This document shows positions 17,514 through 26,208 of a stretch of 37,390 bases of DNA, piece after piece; positions within the stretch are counted from its first letter, which is position 1; the number at the start of each line of letters is the position of its first letter. The position numbers were made by a program, and so were the translations under genes. This DNA is from RGIG7111 sp036839975 (GTDB lineage: Bacteria > Bacillota > Clostridia > Peptostreptococcales > Anaerovoracaceae). The notes under the pieces are model-generated. The model was not told the origin of the DNA, made no database searches, and was given only the letters and a program-made list of their open reading frames with translations. Where the stretch lies: NCBI GenBank assembly GCA_036839975.1, contig DAISVU010000015.1, positions 1 through 37,390 of the forward strand, written 5' to 3'.

Positions 17514-18228
17514 TTATATTGTAATTGCACATAAAGTGAGTAATGATGTAGAAATAATTATCACAGCTATATCTTTATATGTCATTTTTACATCAAAATA
17601 AGAAGTTCGAGTTCCATGGAACTCATAACCTTTTACCAACGCAGCTCCTGAAAATTCTTCAGTTGTTTTCATGCTTCTAAATAGCATTGGAACAATGAAG
17701 TATTCAATCGTTTTTATTGGATGCAATATGGCGTATCGAAATGAAATAGGAATGTCTTTTAGGCGCATAGCCTCTGTGATAACATGGAAATCATCTTTTA
17801 TTGCAGGAAGATACCGAATCATAACAACAAGGCTTAAGATTATGCCCTTATGAAGATGTAATCTGTTTAATGCAGTCGTAATTTCTCCAAGGGTTTTACT
17901 TCTCTTTAATACAATTCCTAACACGATAAATGGATATATTCGCTGTGCAAGGAAAATGAATATTTCCAGCAATAAAATAAATGAACTGTTCCAAATTGTC
18001 CTATAAATTGCATCCAAACCATAATGTGCTACAAACAGTAAAACAAATCCAACAATTAGTTTCGCCGTAAGTGCAAATTCTCTTAATATCCAACATTGTT
18101 AAAATTGCAACTAAAAAAGATAACATCAGAACTTGTTGTTTCCCTGAAAAAATCAAAAAAAGCATCAGCAATATGTTCAAGTATAGAATTGTTCTGAAAT
18201 CTAAAGTTTTATGCTTTTCAATCATCAC
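17514..18228 (-). pseudogene. ECF transporter T component, single-base frameshift
   Basis: Two frames together make one EcfT. The first (from GTG 18228 or ATG 18225) encodes membrane helices LDFRTILYLNILLMLFLIFS and VLMLSFLVAILTML, then DIKRICTYGE. It runs out of frame and stops at 18001. One base over, the protein continues KLIVGFVLLFVAHYGLDAIY and on to the normal end, with the coupling-helix region TEAMRLKDIP and later SGAALVKGYEF. One extra A (T on the plus strand, in GTTTC at 18059-18063) explains the shift. Restored length is about 237 residues, normal for EcfT. As it stands the transporter lacks its scaffold. First gene of the five-gene operon. Confidence 0.85.
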
Positions 18229-18299
18229 TTTTGAGCCCTTTCTTTATGGCTACATCAAATAGGTCTATTTTTACACCATATTTTATGCTATAATATCGC

Positions 18300-18328
18300 A
18301 TTATAGTTAGCCGATTCTAACTGGTTAA
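18300..18328 (-). promoter_or_regulatory. ECF-ABC operon promoter with embedded dyad operator
   Basis: On the minus strand, -35 TTAACC (18323-18328) and a perfect -10 TATAAT (18300-18305) are exactly 17 bases apart. The spacer is AGTTAG-N6-CTAAC(T) dyad sequence (18305-18322), the same core as upstream of feoA. A protein on the dyad would block polymerase, so repression is likely. The AraC gene diverges on the other side. Confidence 0.75.
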
Positions 18329-18390
18329 CCATTATTGACTTGTAGCCGTATTTTTTGGCTTTTACAATAATTAAAAAAGGAGTGGAGTTC

Positions 18391-19362
18391 TTGAGTAAAG
18401 GGTATCAGAGTTTTCTCGAACATACGGAAAGCAAGCTTTCACAAAGTAATTCTTTTATGAATCCTTGCTTCAACACATATCAATTTTCATCGGAATTAGG
18501 CAAAGGATATACATCTATATATGAACTTGATTCTTATGCAAGTATTTGTATTGCAGATCATTCATATGTTAGGGATTTTGAGTATGCTGTAATATCTGAT
18601 GCTTCTATATCTATACAACAATACGATTCCATTGATTCGGAGCACAGTTATCCCAAAGGTGATGTTTACTCTGGGATGCAGTATATTGACTATACTCCTG
18701 ATAATGAAGTGTATAGATATGTTATTAAAAAAGAGATTCCTGCAAAGCTTATTGGTATACAGCTTATGCCGGAATACTACGAAACTTACCTAAAAAAGGA
18801 GATTGGAATAAATAGCACAAACCTTAAAAATGAATTGCAAGTTTTTCCACATGGCATTTTTATACCTGAAATATCATCTATTTTTAATCAAATTCGGAAT
18901 TTCAAAGGCAACGAACATAGTATAAAGTTGTTTTTCAAAAGCAAAATAGACGAATTGGTAGCCGTCATTATTCAAAAGGCAGATATATTCCAAAACTTAA
19001 ATGCAAGTGTTTCTGTGGCAGATCGAAAGGCTATTGTAGAAATCATGGCTTACATGAATCAGAATTTATCAAAGAAATTTTCCTTGATTGATTTGTCAGC
19101 GGAGGCCTATATGAGTGTTTCAAAATTTAAGTATGTGTTTAAGACTGTTGTTGGTCAATCTTTTTCAGAATATATGATACAAAAAAGAATGGAGTACGCT
19201 TGTGAGCTGTTGTCATATAGTAATTTGTATATTGCAGAGATTGCCGATCTCGTTGGATATAAAAATTCCGGTAGTTTTTCTGCTCATTTCAAAAAATATA
19301 TGGGGATACTCCCCAATAACTACAGATTAAACCGAGCTGACATTCTCACATGTGCAGATTAG
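18391..19362 (+). CDS. AraC-family transcriptional regulator, divergent from ECF-ABC operon
   Basis: A 323-residue regulator with a C-terminal AraC DNA-binding domain: FSLIDLSAEAYMSVSKFKYV, VVGQSFSEYMIQKRMEYACE, IAEIADLVGYKNSGSFSAHF and FKKYMGILPNNYRLN. The N-terminal 220 residues are an unrecognised sensing region. TTG 18391 is preceded by AAGGAG at eight bases and is preferred over the in-frame TTG at 18355. The arrangement (AraC regulator facing YbtPQ-like and ECF genes) resembles YbtA-type activators that respond to a ferric siderophore. Whether it acts with the dyad at 18305 is open. It is different in sequence from the AraC regulator at 6053. Confidence 0.85.
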   Translation: MSKGYQSFLEHTESKLSQSNSFMNPCFNTYQFSSELGKGYTSIYELDSYASICIADHSYVRDFEYAVISDASISIQQYDSIDSEHSYPKGDVYSGMQYIDYTPDNEVYRYVIKKEIPAKLIGIQLMPEYYETYLKKEIGINSTNLKNELQVFPHGIFIPEISSIFNQIRNFKGNEHSIKLFFKSKIDELVAVIIQKADIFQNLNASVSVADRKAIVEIMAYMNQNLSKKFSLIDLSAEAYMSVSKFKYVFKTVVGQSFSEYMIQKRMEYACELLSYSNLYIAEIADLVGYKNSGSFSAHFKKYMGILPNNYRLNRADILTCAD

Positions 19363-19419
19363 TGTAAATTATTTTTTCTGGATGTAAATTAGAACACTAA
19401 GCAGATTATTTGATACAAA

Positions 19420-19565
19420 CGAATGGATATTATAAGATAAGCGTTGCAGTTATAAAGAATTACAGTGCTTTTTCTTTGCATTCTTTGGCAAAAAATGAAT
19501 TTCTGTTGTTTTAGAGATTAGGGGATAAGTGGAATAGCAAGCATAGGAAAGGGGTACCCTTTCCG
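19420..19565 (+). repeat. second copy of the oriT-proximal repeat, inverted relative to 5784-5882
   Basis: CGTTGCAGTTATAAA (19442) and GGGATAAGTGGAATAGCAAG (19522-19541) match the minus strand of 5784-5882, with similar sequence between them. Here the repeat ends in its own dyad GGAAAGGG-GTA-CCCTTTCC (19546-19564) and lacks the nested hairpins and mobC. The S8 protease fragment begins directly after it. The two copies face away from the iron block and bracket it. 19363-19420 shows nothing else. Confidence 0.65.
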
Positions 19566-19568
19566 TAA

Positions 19569-21530
19569 AAAATCTCTATTCCATTTGAAATTGAACTGTT
19601 CTTTAGAAGTGATGCAACAAAAAGAAGTAATTCTGCTGAATCGATTCACTATGAAATTCAATCGTTAGAAGGACATGTAATTCAGGAATGTGTAATAGGT
19701 GAAATATTTTAACATGGTATGTTAGTTAAACTACCAAGAACTTCTATCGAGAGTTTAGTTAATCGATATGAAGAAATCGAATTATCACAAGTTGATGATA
19801 TCATGTTCTTTCACCCTGTTTGTCAATCTGTGTTTATTTCCGCAACAAATTCAGAAATATATAATTCTACTGAAGAAACATCATTACCGACAGGTGATGC
19901 CGTGGTTGCCGTTTTCGACGGTATGCCAATGCAAAATCATCGTCTTCTTCGTGAACGAGTTATAGTTGATGATCCTGATGACTATGCGGCAGGATATGAA
20001 AGTAAATATCGTGTTCACGGTACATCAATGGTTTCCCTTGCAATTTATGGTGACATTAAAAGGAATGACACTCCTATTAGTAGTCCCGTTTATGTGCGGC
20101 CTGTTTTACGACCGAAACAAAACGGCTTCGATAAGATAACAGAAGGTGTTCCTGATGATAGCATGTTTATTGATGTTCTTCATCGAGCTGTAAAGAGAAT
20201 GATGGAAGGAGATGGTCAAGAGAGTGCAGCAGCACCCAATACTAGAGTAATTAATTTGTCTATTGGAGACCCTGTGCGACAGTTGGCTGTCACAATGAGC
20301 CCGACTGCACGACTATTAGATTTTCTTGCCTATAAATATAAGATTTTATTTATCATAAGTGCTGGCAATCACCCAGAGATTGTAAACTTTATAGATAAAC
20401 CGTTCGACGAACTAAAATCTCTTAACATAACACAGAGAAGCAATATTTTTGGTGAGACTATAAAAGATAATCAACGCAACCTTAAAATATTGGCACCATC
20501 AGAAAGCTTGAATGGGCTTACAATCGGTGCTCTGTATGATGATTTCACTAATACAAGTGAAACCGATCGTTCTATTTGGGCCGTTGACAGAGGCCTACCA
20601 TCACCCATATCTGCAATTGGAAAAGGATATCGTTCTATCATTACTCCAGACTTGTTTTATTATGGTGGTAGAGAGTTCATCAAAGGAGGATTTGATGATA
20701 AAATCAATTGGGTAGAATCTTCACGTGAGCCAGGATGTTTATCTGCTGCTCCATATGGAACGGGCGATACCGATGGATGTGCTTTTTCTTTTGGAACGAG
20801 CGATGCTGCTGCTCAGATAACACATGAAGCAGCAAAATGTCATGATGTGCTGAATCAGGTTTTCCTTGACGAAACCGGTGTCAATATGCCCGTAGATTCT
20901 ACTGCAATTCTTTTGAAGGCTATGCTCACACATAGTGCATCATGGGAATCTATTGCTAATAAACTTGCTTCATCAATGGAAACTTCCCCAAAGCAATTAA
21001 GTAAATGGCTTGGAAACGGTATCCCTAATATAAGTCGTGTTATAGAGTACACTAAAGAACGTATAACTCTTATTGGACTTGGAGCATTAAAGAAAGATGA
21101 AGGGGATATCTTTAGACTCCCGCTTCCTGTAGACTTTTCGTCTCGTCTAATGAGACGTAAACTGACTGTTACATTGGCCTATCTTTCTCCTGTTGTACCC
21201 AATAAGCAAACATATCGAGGTGCACAACTATGGTTTAATATTGATGATGGTGGAAAGGGTCTTGTTCCAGAGAGGCAAAATACAGAATGGCAGGCGGTTC
21301 GTAAAGGTTCATTACAACATGAGATTTTTATTGGAGAAAGCCCAATCGTCTGGAACGATGATGACTTTATTATAAAAGTGAATTGTAAAGAAGAAGCACT
21401 TAAACTTAAGAACATCGCAATACCATACTGTTTGTTTGTCAGTTTTGAAGTGGCAGAAGGGTTTAACGTGGATTTATATACCGATGTTTCAGCAAAAATC
21501 CATCAACATGTTCAAATTTCAAATGCTTAA
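19569..21530 (+). pseudogene. S8 (subtilisin-like) serine protease, IetS-like, 5'-truncated and with in-frame TAA
   Basis: Counting from ATG 19719, a 603-residue subtilase core shows Asp67 (AVVAVFDGMP), His100 (YRVHGTSM), oxyanion Asn217 (ISAGNH) and Ser361 (FSFGTSDAAAQ), so the triad is complete. The same frame is open upstream from 19569 (FEIELFFRSDATKRS, LEGHVIQECVIGEIF), then TAA at 19710-19712, then HGMLVKLPRTS. In relatives this segment is continuous, so TAA probably replaced a tyrosine codon. The normal N-terminus of 100 or more residues is missing at the junction with the repeat. The closest type I know is IetS, the protease half of the IetAS system; its AAA+ partner IetA is absent here. 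Restart at ATG 19719 has no good ribosome site. Confidence 0.75.
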
Positions 21531-21534
21531 ATAA

Positions 21535-21552
21535 AGAAAAACTTGTTTTTCT
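21535..21552 (+). terminator. weak hairpin after the S8 protease
   Basis: AGAAAAAC-TT-GTTTTTCT, a perfect but AT-rich dyad five bases after the stop. It may end the transcript; stability is low. Confidence 0.3.
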
Positions 21553-21623
21553 CTACTCTGAAAACTGCCATGATCTTTGCTCCTTTCGTTTCGATTTGTT
21601 ACGCAGTTAAAGGGCGATTTTGA

Positions 21624-22610
21624 GGAAAAAAGACGCTTTGTAATGATCCTGCTCATTGGGTAATCTTTGAGAATACTCAGCCGCCGCTCGTTGAGGAAAG
21701 CATATTTCTAATCGTGCAGAATATCTGCAAATCCCGGCGGCGTCCAATGCGAATGGGTGATATGGGTATTTTTTCAGGCTTGCTGACTTGTGCTGATTGT
21801 GGAAATAAAATGTATATGTGTCGTGCGAGCGAAAAACCTGAACAGGCATATTATATCTGTGCTACTTATCGTAAGGATACTACACTTTGCACAACACATA
21901 TTATTTGCAACGCGATCCTACATGAAAGCGTATTACGAAATCTCCGCGAGGCAATCCAATATGTCAATGAATATGAAGCAAAGTTTATTCAGGATGCGGC
22001 AAACAGTAGCATTAAGGATCAGAACACGGAATTGATGCGTAAGCGTGAAACACTATCAAAAGCAAATCAGCGGATCTGTGAGCTGGATAAAATCATTTCA
22101 CATTTATACGAGGATAATGTTGCAGGGAAGTTGACAGATGAACGTTTTATCAAGTTGTTCCACGACTATGAGCATGAGCAGTGCAACTAAAAAAACATGG
22201 CGGAGGTTTTACGCCAAGATCTGAAACAGCAGGAGAAGCAGCAAACCGATGCTAAGGCTTTTATATCCATTGTAAAAAAGTACACGGACATGAAAGAACT
22301 TGACGCTACTATTCTCCGAGAGTTTATTGACCACATCGAGGTTTCCCATGCCGACAGAAAATCCAGGACACGGGAAATCACTATCGTTTATAACTTTATC
22401 GGTGCATTTGACTTTTCACGGGCTATCGAAGAAGCCACATTTCCAACCCAAAACAGCAAGAAACGGCATAGCCGTTTGATCTATACCGTTCCTTGCTTCA
22501 ATGTTTTCTTAATTCAGAGCCCCATAAGGGGCTCTTTTTATCTTTATTGTTTCTTACATTTTCCATCTTCCGGTAAAGCAAAAATCCTTCCATTCTGCAG
22601 CTTTGCCTAA
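21624..22610 (+). pseudogene. large serine recombinase, C-terminal half, with in-frame TAA
   Basis: The frame from about 21624 reads DPAHWVIFENTQPPLVEESI and then RRRPMRMGDMGIFSGLLTCA. The zinc ribbon follows (CADCGNKMYMC, YICATYRKDTTLC) and then a coiled coil. It meets TAA at 22188-22190. The same frame continues KNMAEVLRQDLKQQEKQQTD, then REFIDHIEVSHADRK and YNFIGAFDFSRAIEE, the DUF4368-type tail. The N-terminal resolvase catalytic domain is entirely missing. Large serine recombinases of this type integrate and excise Clostridia conjugative elements and usually lie at one end. The frame runs on past its expected end through the terminator at 22516, suggesting the natural 3' end is also changed. 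Confidence 0.85.
22516..22539 (+). terminator. strong rho-independent terminator at the island's right edge
   Basis: AGAGCCCC-ATAA-GGGGCTCT followed by TTTT: an 8-bp perfect GC-rich stem. It separates the recombinase remnant from the chromosomal ylqF gene. Confidence 0.9.
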
Positions 22611-22689
22611 ACATTTTAAAACAAACGGAAAATTTATCAGAAAATTATATGTTATAATAAATAAAATCAGACCTGCCGGGAGGTGCCTA

Positions 22690-23655
22690 ATGGATAATAT
22701 TAACTGGTATCCGGGTCATATGAAAAAGACCCGTGAAACGATAAAAAAAAACCTCAAGTTGGTTGATGCGGTCATCGAGATCATAGATGCACGTATCCCC
22801 GTCTCGAGCAGAAATCCTATAATTGACGAGCTGGCCGAAAATAAACAGCGGATCATAGTACTCAACAAAAGCGATCTTTCCGATAAGAAAGCTAATTTGC
22901 TGTGGATAGATGCACTTAAAAATGAAAATGCTTCATCTAATATAAATGGATCAGCACACAATACACGCGGTATAGAAAATCCAAATACAGCAGATCGCAC
23001 CTACAACGAACTCACAAAAAAAAAGAATGTCGAAGTCATTGCAACGAACTCCATGTCCGGTGAAGGTATAAAAAAACTCATGCAAAAGCTGGAAATGCTG
23101 CGCAAGCTGAAAAACAAAGGACAACAGCGTAATCACCCTTACCGTATTATGATCGCAGGCATTCCCAATGTAGGCAAATCATCACTCATAAACCGCCTGA
23201 GCGGAAGAAAAAGTACAAAAGTAGGCAATAAGCCCGGCATTACCAAGGGCAAACAATGGATTACACTTAAAAACGGCATCCAGCTGCTTGACACTCCGGG
23301 AATTCTCTGGCCTAAATTTGAAAATCTAAAAACCGGGCTCAATTTGGCCTTTTGCGGTTCCATAAAAGATGAAATCCTCGATCTCCAGACTCTTGGGCTT
23401 GATTTCGCTGCAACATTGAGAAAGTATTATCCGGAAGAGATGAAAAAACGGTATAAGCTGAACGCTATTGCGGACAGTCCTTTGGAAGACATTAAAAACA
23501 TCGCACGAAAACGCGGTTTTATCAGCGCCGGAGGCCAAATAGATTATGAGCGCACCGCACGCACTCTGCTCGATGATTTCCGCAGCGGAAAAATCGGCAA
23601 TTTGACTTTAGAATGGCCTGATAATCCTGAAACAGCAAGCTATAACAATATCTAA
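22690..23655 (+). CDS. rbgA: ribosome biogenesis GTPase YlqF (RbgA)
   Basis: A 321-residue circularly permuted GTPase. The G4 motif comes first (VLNKSD), then G5-like SMSGEG, then G1 GIPNVGKSS and G3 DTPG. The start MDNINWYPGHMKKTRE is the family's hallmark. RbgA helps late assembly of the 50S subunit. ATG 22690 has GGGAGG nearby; longer in-frame starts upstream are poor. A hydrophilic insert of about 20 residues (ASSNINGSAHNTRGIENPNT) follows G4 and is not usual. It is paired with rnhB 37 bases downstream, the standard Bacillota arrangement. Confidence 0.95.
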   Translation: MDNINWYPGHMKKTRETIKKNLKLVDAVIEIIDARIPVSSRNPIIDELAENKQRIIVLNKSDLSDKKANLLWIDALKNENASSNINGSAHNTRGIENPNTADRTYNELTKKKNVEVIATNSMSGEGIKKLMQKLEMLRKLKNKGQQRNHPYRIMIAGIPNVGKSSLINRLSGRKSTKVGNKPGITKGKQWITLKNGIQLLDTPGILWPKFENLKTGLNLAFCGSIKDEILDLQTLGLDFAATLRKYYPEEMKKRYKLNAIADSPLEDIKNIARKRGFISAGGQIDYERTARTLLDDFRSGKIGNLTLEWPDNPETASYNNI

Positions 23656-23692
23656 TAAACAAAAAACATTCAGATTGGACACCACATAAGAA

Positions 23693-24355
23693 ATGAAAAA
23701 AGCAGAACGCGAAGCCATACTTATAAAGAGGCTGGCTGAAATGAAACGATATGAAAACGAACTGTATGCATCCGGTATAAAATATATAGCCGGTGTAGAT
23801 GAAGTCGGACGAGGACCTCTTGCAGGGCCTGTGGTAGCGGCTGCCGTCGTATTACCAAAAGATTTCAACGTTCCGGGAGTAAATGATTCAAAAAAACTCT
23901 CACCTACTAAACGTGATGAGTTTTTTGATATTATAAAAAATGAGGCGATATCTTACGGCACAGGACAGATTGAACACAATGTGATAGACGAGATAAACAT
24001 ACTCGAAGCGACAAAACAGGCAATGATAAAAGCTATAATATCAGCTAATGACATGCTGCATTCAAAAAAACTACCGGACATACAGCATATTTTGTTCGAT
24101 GCTGTCGAGATCAGCGGTGTAGAAACGCCACAGTCAGCAATCATAAAAGGCGACTCAAAAAGCATTTCGATTGCAGCTGCATCGATCATTGCAAAGGTAA
24201 CACGTGACCGCCAGATGATCGCTTATCACGAAAAGTACCCGTACTACTCTTTCGACAGCAATAAAGGATACGGTACAAAAGCACATTATAAAGGCCTGCG
24301 CGCTCACGGTATATGCCCCATACACAGGCGCACGTTTCTCAAAAAATTATTTTGA
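23693..24355 (+). CDS. rnhB: ribonuclease HII
   Basis: A 220-residue RNase HII. The catalytic start YIAGVDEVGRGPLAGPVVAA carries Asp36 and Glu37, and HILFDAVEI carries Asp136. GDSKSISIAAASIIAKVTRD and the tail HRRTFLKKLF are typical. The enzyme removes ribonucleotides and RNA primers from DNA. It forms a two-gene unit with ylqF and ends at a strong bidirectional terminator. Confidence 0.95.
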   Translation: MKKAEREAILIKRLAEMKRYENELYASGIKYIAGVDEVGRGPLAGPVVAAAVVLPKDFNVPGVNDSKKLSPTKRDEFFDIIKNEAISYGTGQIEHNVIDEINILEATKQAMIKAIISANDMLHSKKLPDIQHILFDAVEISGVETPQSAIIKGDSKSISIAAASIIAKVTRDRQMIAYHEKYPYYSFDSNKGYGTKAHYKGLRAHGICPIHRRTFLKKLF

Positions 24356-24430
24356 TCCCTCACTGATGAAACGCACATATCGGTTGTGTGCATTCAGCAA
24401 GTCTCAAAACTGATATATTTCAAAAAAACA

Positions 24431-24471
24431 AAAAACTGCTATACACCTTATCAGTGTGTACAGCAGTTTTT
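24431..24471. terminator. bidirectional terminator between rnhB and the NlpC/P60 gene
   Basis: Arms AAAAACTGCTATACAC and GTGTACAGCAGTTTTT pair with one mismatch around a nine-base loop. T-runs lie on both strands, which suits two convergent genes. Confidence 0.85.
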
Positions 24472-24525
24472 GTTTTATACTGAATCCGTCCTGTTTGAAC
24501 AACACCTTTTTACGCTTTTGTTTCT

Positions 24526-25719
24526 TTAAGGAAGTCTGCAGACCGCTACTACTTTCTGGAGGTATTTTATCTGCCCTATACAAACACCCGTTGCCGGCGT
24601 GCTTGCATGGATTACTCTACCATGACCTGCATATATGCCGGTATGACATATACCAGCAGTCGATCCGCTGTTCGAGAACATTATCACATCTCCCTTCTTG
24701 GCATCCTTTATCCTGCCGCTTACTCTGTATTTCTTAAGAGTGGAGGCATACATGCCGCTGCCCGAACTTTTTACCGGCTTCACCTTGTTGCCTTTTGTAT
24801 GCTTAAGAGTCCAGTATACTAATCCGCTGCAGTCAAAAGCCCTGGGTCCCGATCCGCCGCTTACATATGCACATCTGAGTCTTGATCTTGCCTTTTTAAT
24901 TATAGACCTTGCTCTCGTCGGATTGTAGTAATTTTTCTTCGAAACAGTCCTTGCTGAGGCTTTTCTCGACATTGCGCTCAAATAATTTTTGCCGTTTATA
25001 GTATTGTATGTTCTTACTTTGTACGTAAATCGCTTTTTCGCAATGTAATGAGTATCCAGATATCTAACGTTGTTGTTTCCTCTAAGGCATTTTATTTTTC
25101 TATATCTCTTCTTTTTCTTACTGTATCTGTAAAGCACATACCCTGATGCATTTTTGACTTTAGACCACTGAACTTTTATGCCGTTACTCTTTGCTTTCGC
25201 CTTTATCCTCTTTGATTCTGATATCTGCACCTTCACTTCTGCATTCTCACACTTGTCAAAGGGTGTATGCACAGCCCCCGTGCTTTTGATTTTATATACT
25301 TTTACATAATACACGTATGTTTTCTTTGGAATGAATCTGCAAATATCTATGTAACTGTAGCTGTTCTTGTCAGTTGCCCGGATTGTTTTGATTGGGATCG
25401 GCTTTGCACCGCCCTTCTTTCTCAATATCTGAAATCCATCATATTGTTCTTGTTTATGCACGCTCCAAGTCAGTTTCACTTTATCTACCGTGTTCTTGAC
25501 CTGAACAGCCTTCAACTCTGTCACTTCCGTCGTCATTACTGCGCTGTTGTCCGTAGTTGTTGTTCCGCTCTTAAGCTCCAAGCGCTGTGGTTCTTTTCGG
25601 TCATTCACATTCGAATAATCTTCATTTGCAGCAAACGATATCGCAGGAATTGAAAATATAGTTGCCATCAAAGCTGCTGATATAACGAATGTGGCAGTTT
25701 TGGTCCTTAAACGACTCAT
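24526..25719 (-). CDS. secreted NlpC/P60 (C40) peptidoglycan hydrolase with FnIII-like repeats
   Basis: A 397-residue exported protein. A signal peptide covers about residues 1-30 (KTATFVISAALMATIFSIP, cleavage near SFA-A). Two fibronectin III-like repeats span roughly 70-160 and 165-255 (VKLTWSVHKQEQYDGFQILR; IKVQWSKVKNASGYVLYRYS). The C-terminal NlpC/P60 domain has catalytic Cys297 (FDCSGLVYW), His359 (ICHTGIYAG) and His371 (VIHAS). Such enzymes cut stem peptides in the cell wall. The repeats are strongly basic and may hold wall polymers. GGGAGAAGG precedes ATG 25719. It stands alone, convergent with rnhB. Confidence 0.9.
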   Translation of the reverse strand: MSRLRTKTATFVISAALMATIFSIPAISFAANEDYSNVNDRKEPQRLELKSGTTTTDNSAVMTTEVTELKAVQVKNTVDKVKLTWSVHKQEQYDGFQILRKKGGAKPIPIKTIRATDKNSYSYIDICRFIPKKTYVYYVKVYKIKSTGAVHTPFDKCENAEVKVQISESKRIKAKAKSNGIKVQWSKVKNASGYVLYRYSKKKKRYRKIKCLRGNNNVRYLDTHYIAKKRFTYKVRTYNTINGKNYLSAMSRKASARTVSKKNYYNPTRARSIIKKARSRLRCAYVSGGSGPRAFDCSGLVYWTLKHTKGNKVKPVKSSGSGMYASTLKKYRVSGRIKDAKKGDVIMFSNSGSTAGICHTGIYAGHGRVIHASTPATGVCIGQIKYLQKVVAVCRLP

Positions 25720-26208
25720 AATACCTTCTCCCTTGTTTTGTTTTTAACTTAATATCCTCACACATCTCAAGTAAAGCATATATGGATTATAGCACCCTTC
25801 ATGTAAAGTAAGCGGCAATTTATGATTCTTCACAAAACTTTCACATCGTGAGAACACGGACCAACCGTTGAAAAATAAAGAACGCAGGCTTAAAACCCGC
25901 GTTTTTTTGCTCACATATTCATCGCATAAAAGCTGCGATTCTCTTATTTATTTCTTAAAAATATGGATCTGTCCCCTCTTTTTGACTCGAATTTGCGGCT
26001 CATTACCTCGCCTCATATTACTCTTTTTAGCCCGCGAAGCTGTCACAGCCTTTTATTTTTGCTAAAATGTTCATGAGGGATTTTACTTTAAACACGGTAA
26101 AACTTTATCTCGTTTACAGCAAAATCACTTGCGAAAAGCTTTGATTTTTTAACAGTCTGTTGTCCTGTGATGTACATATCGAGGGTTATGACTATGCCTT
26201 TTTATATT
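25720..26208. other. intergenic region upstream of NlpC/P60 gene
   Basis: About 490 bases with no credible gene. It should hold the NlpC/P60 promoter near 25750-25850. A hairpin AACGCAGG/CCCGCGTT (25881-25903, one mismatch) followed by a T-run may end the xerD-like transcript and any plus-strand readthrough. I see nothing else. Confidence 0.5.

Noticed and set aside
21535..21625. Attachment site between protease and recombinase fragments
   Set aside because: No repeat matching the right edge near 22500 could be found by eye.
2654..22190. Stop-codon reassignment to explain in-frame stops
   Set aside because: TAG, TGA and TAA are all affected, and intact chromosomal genes end normally with each of them (for example rnhB with TGA and proA with TAG).
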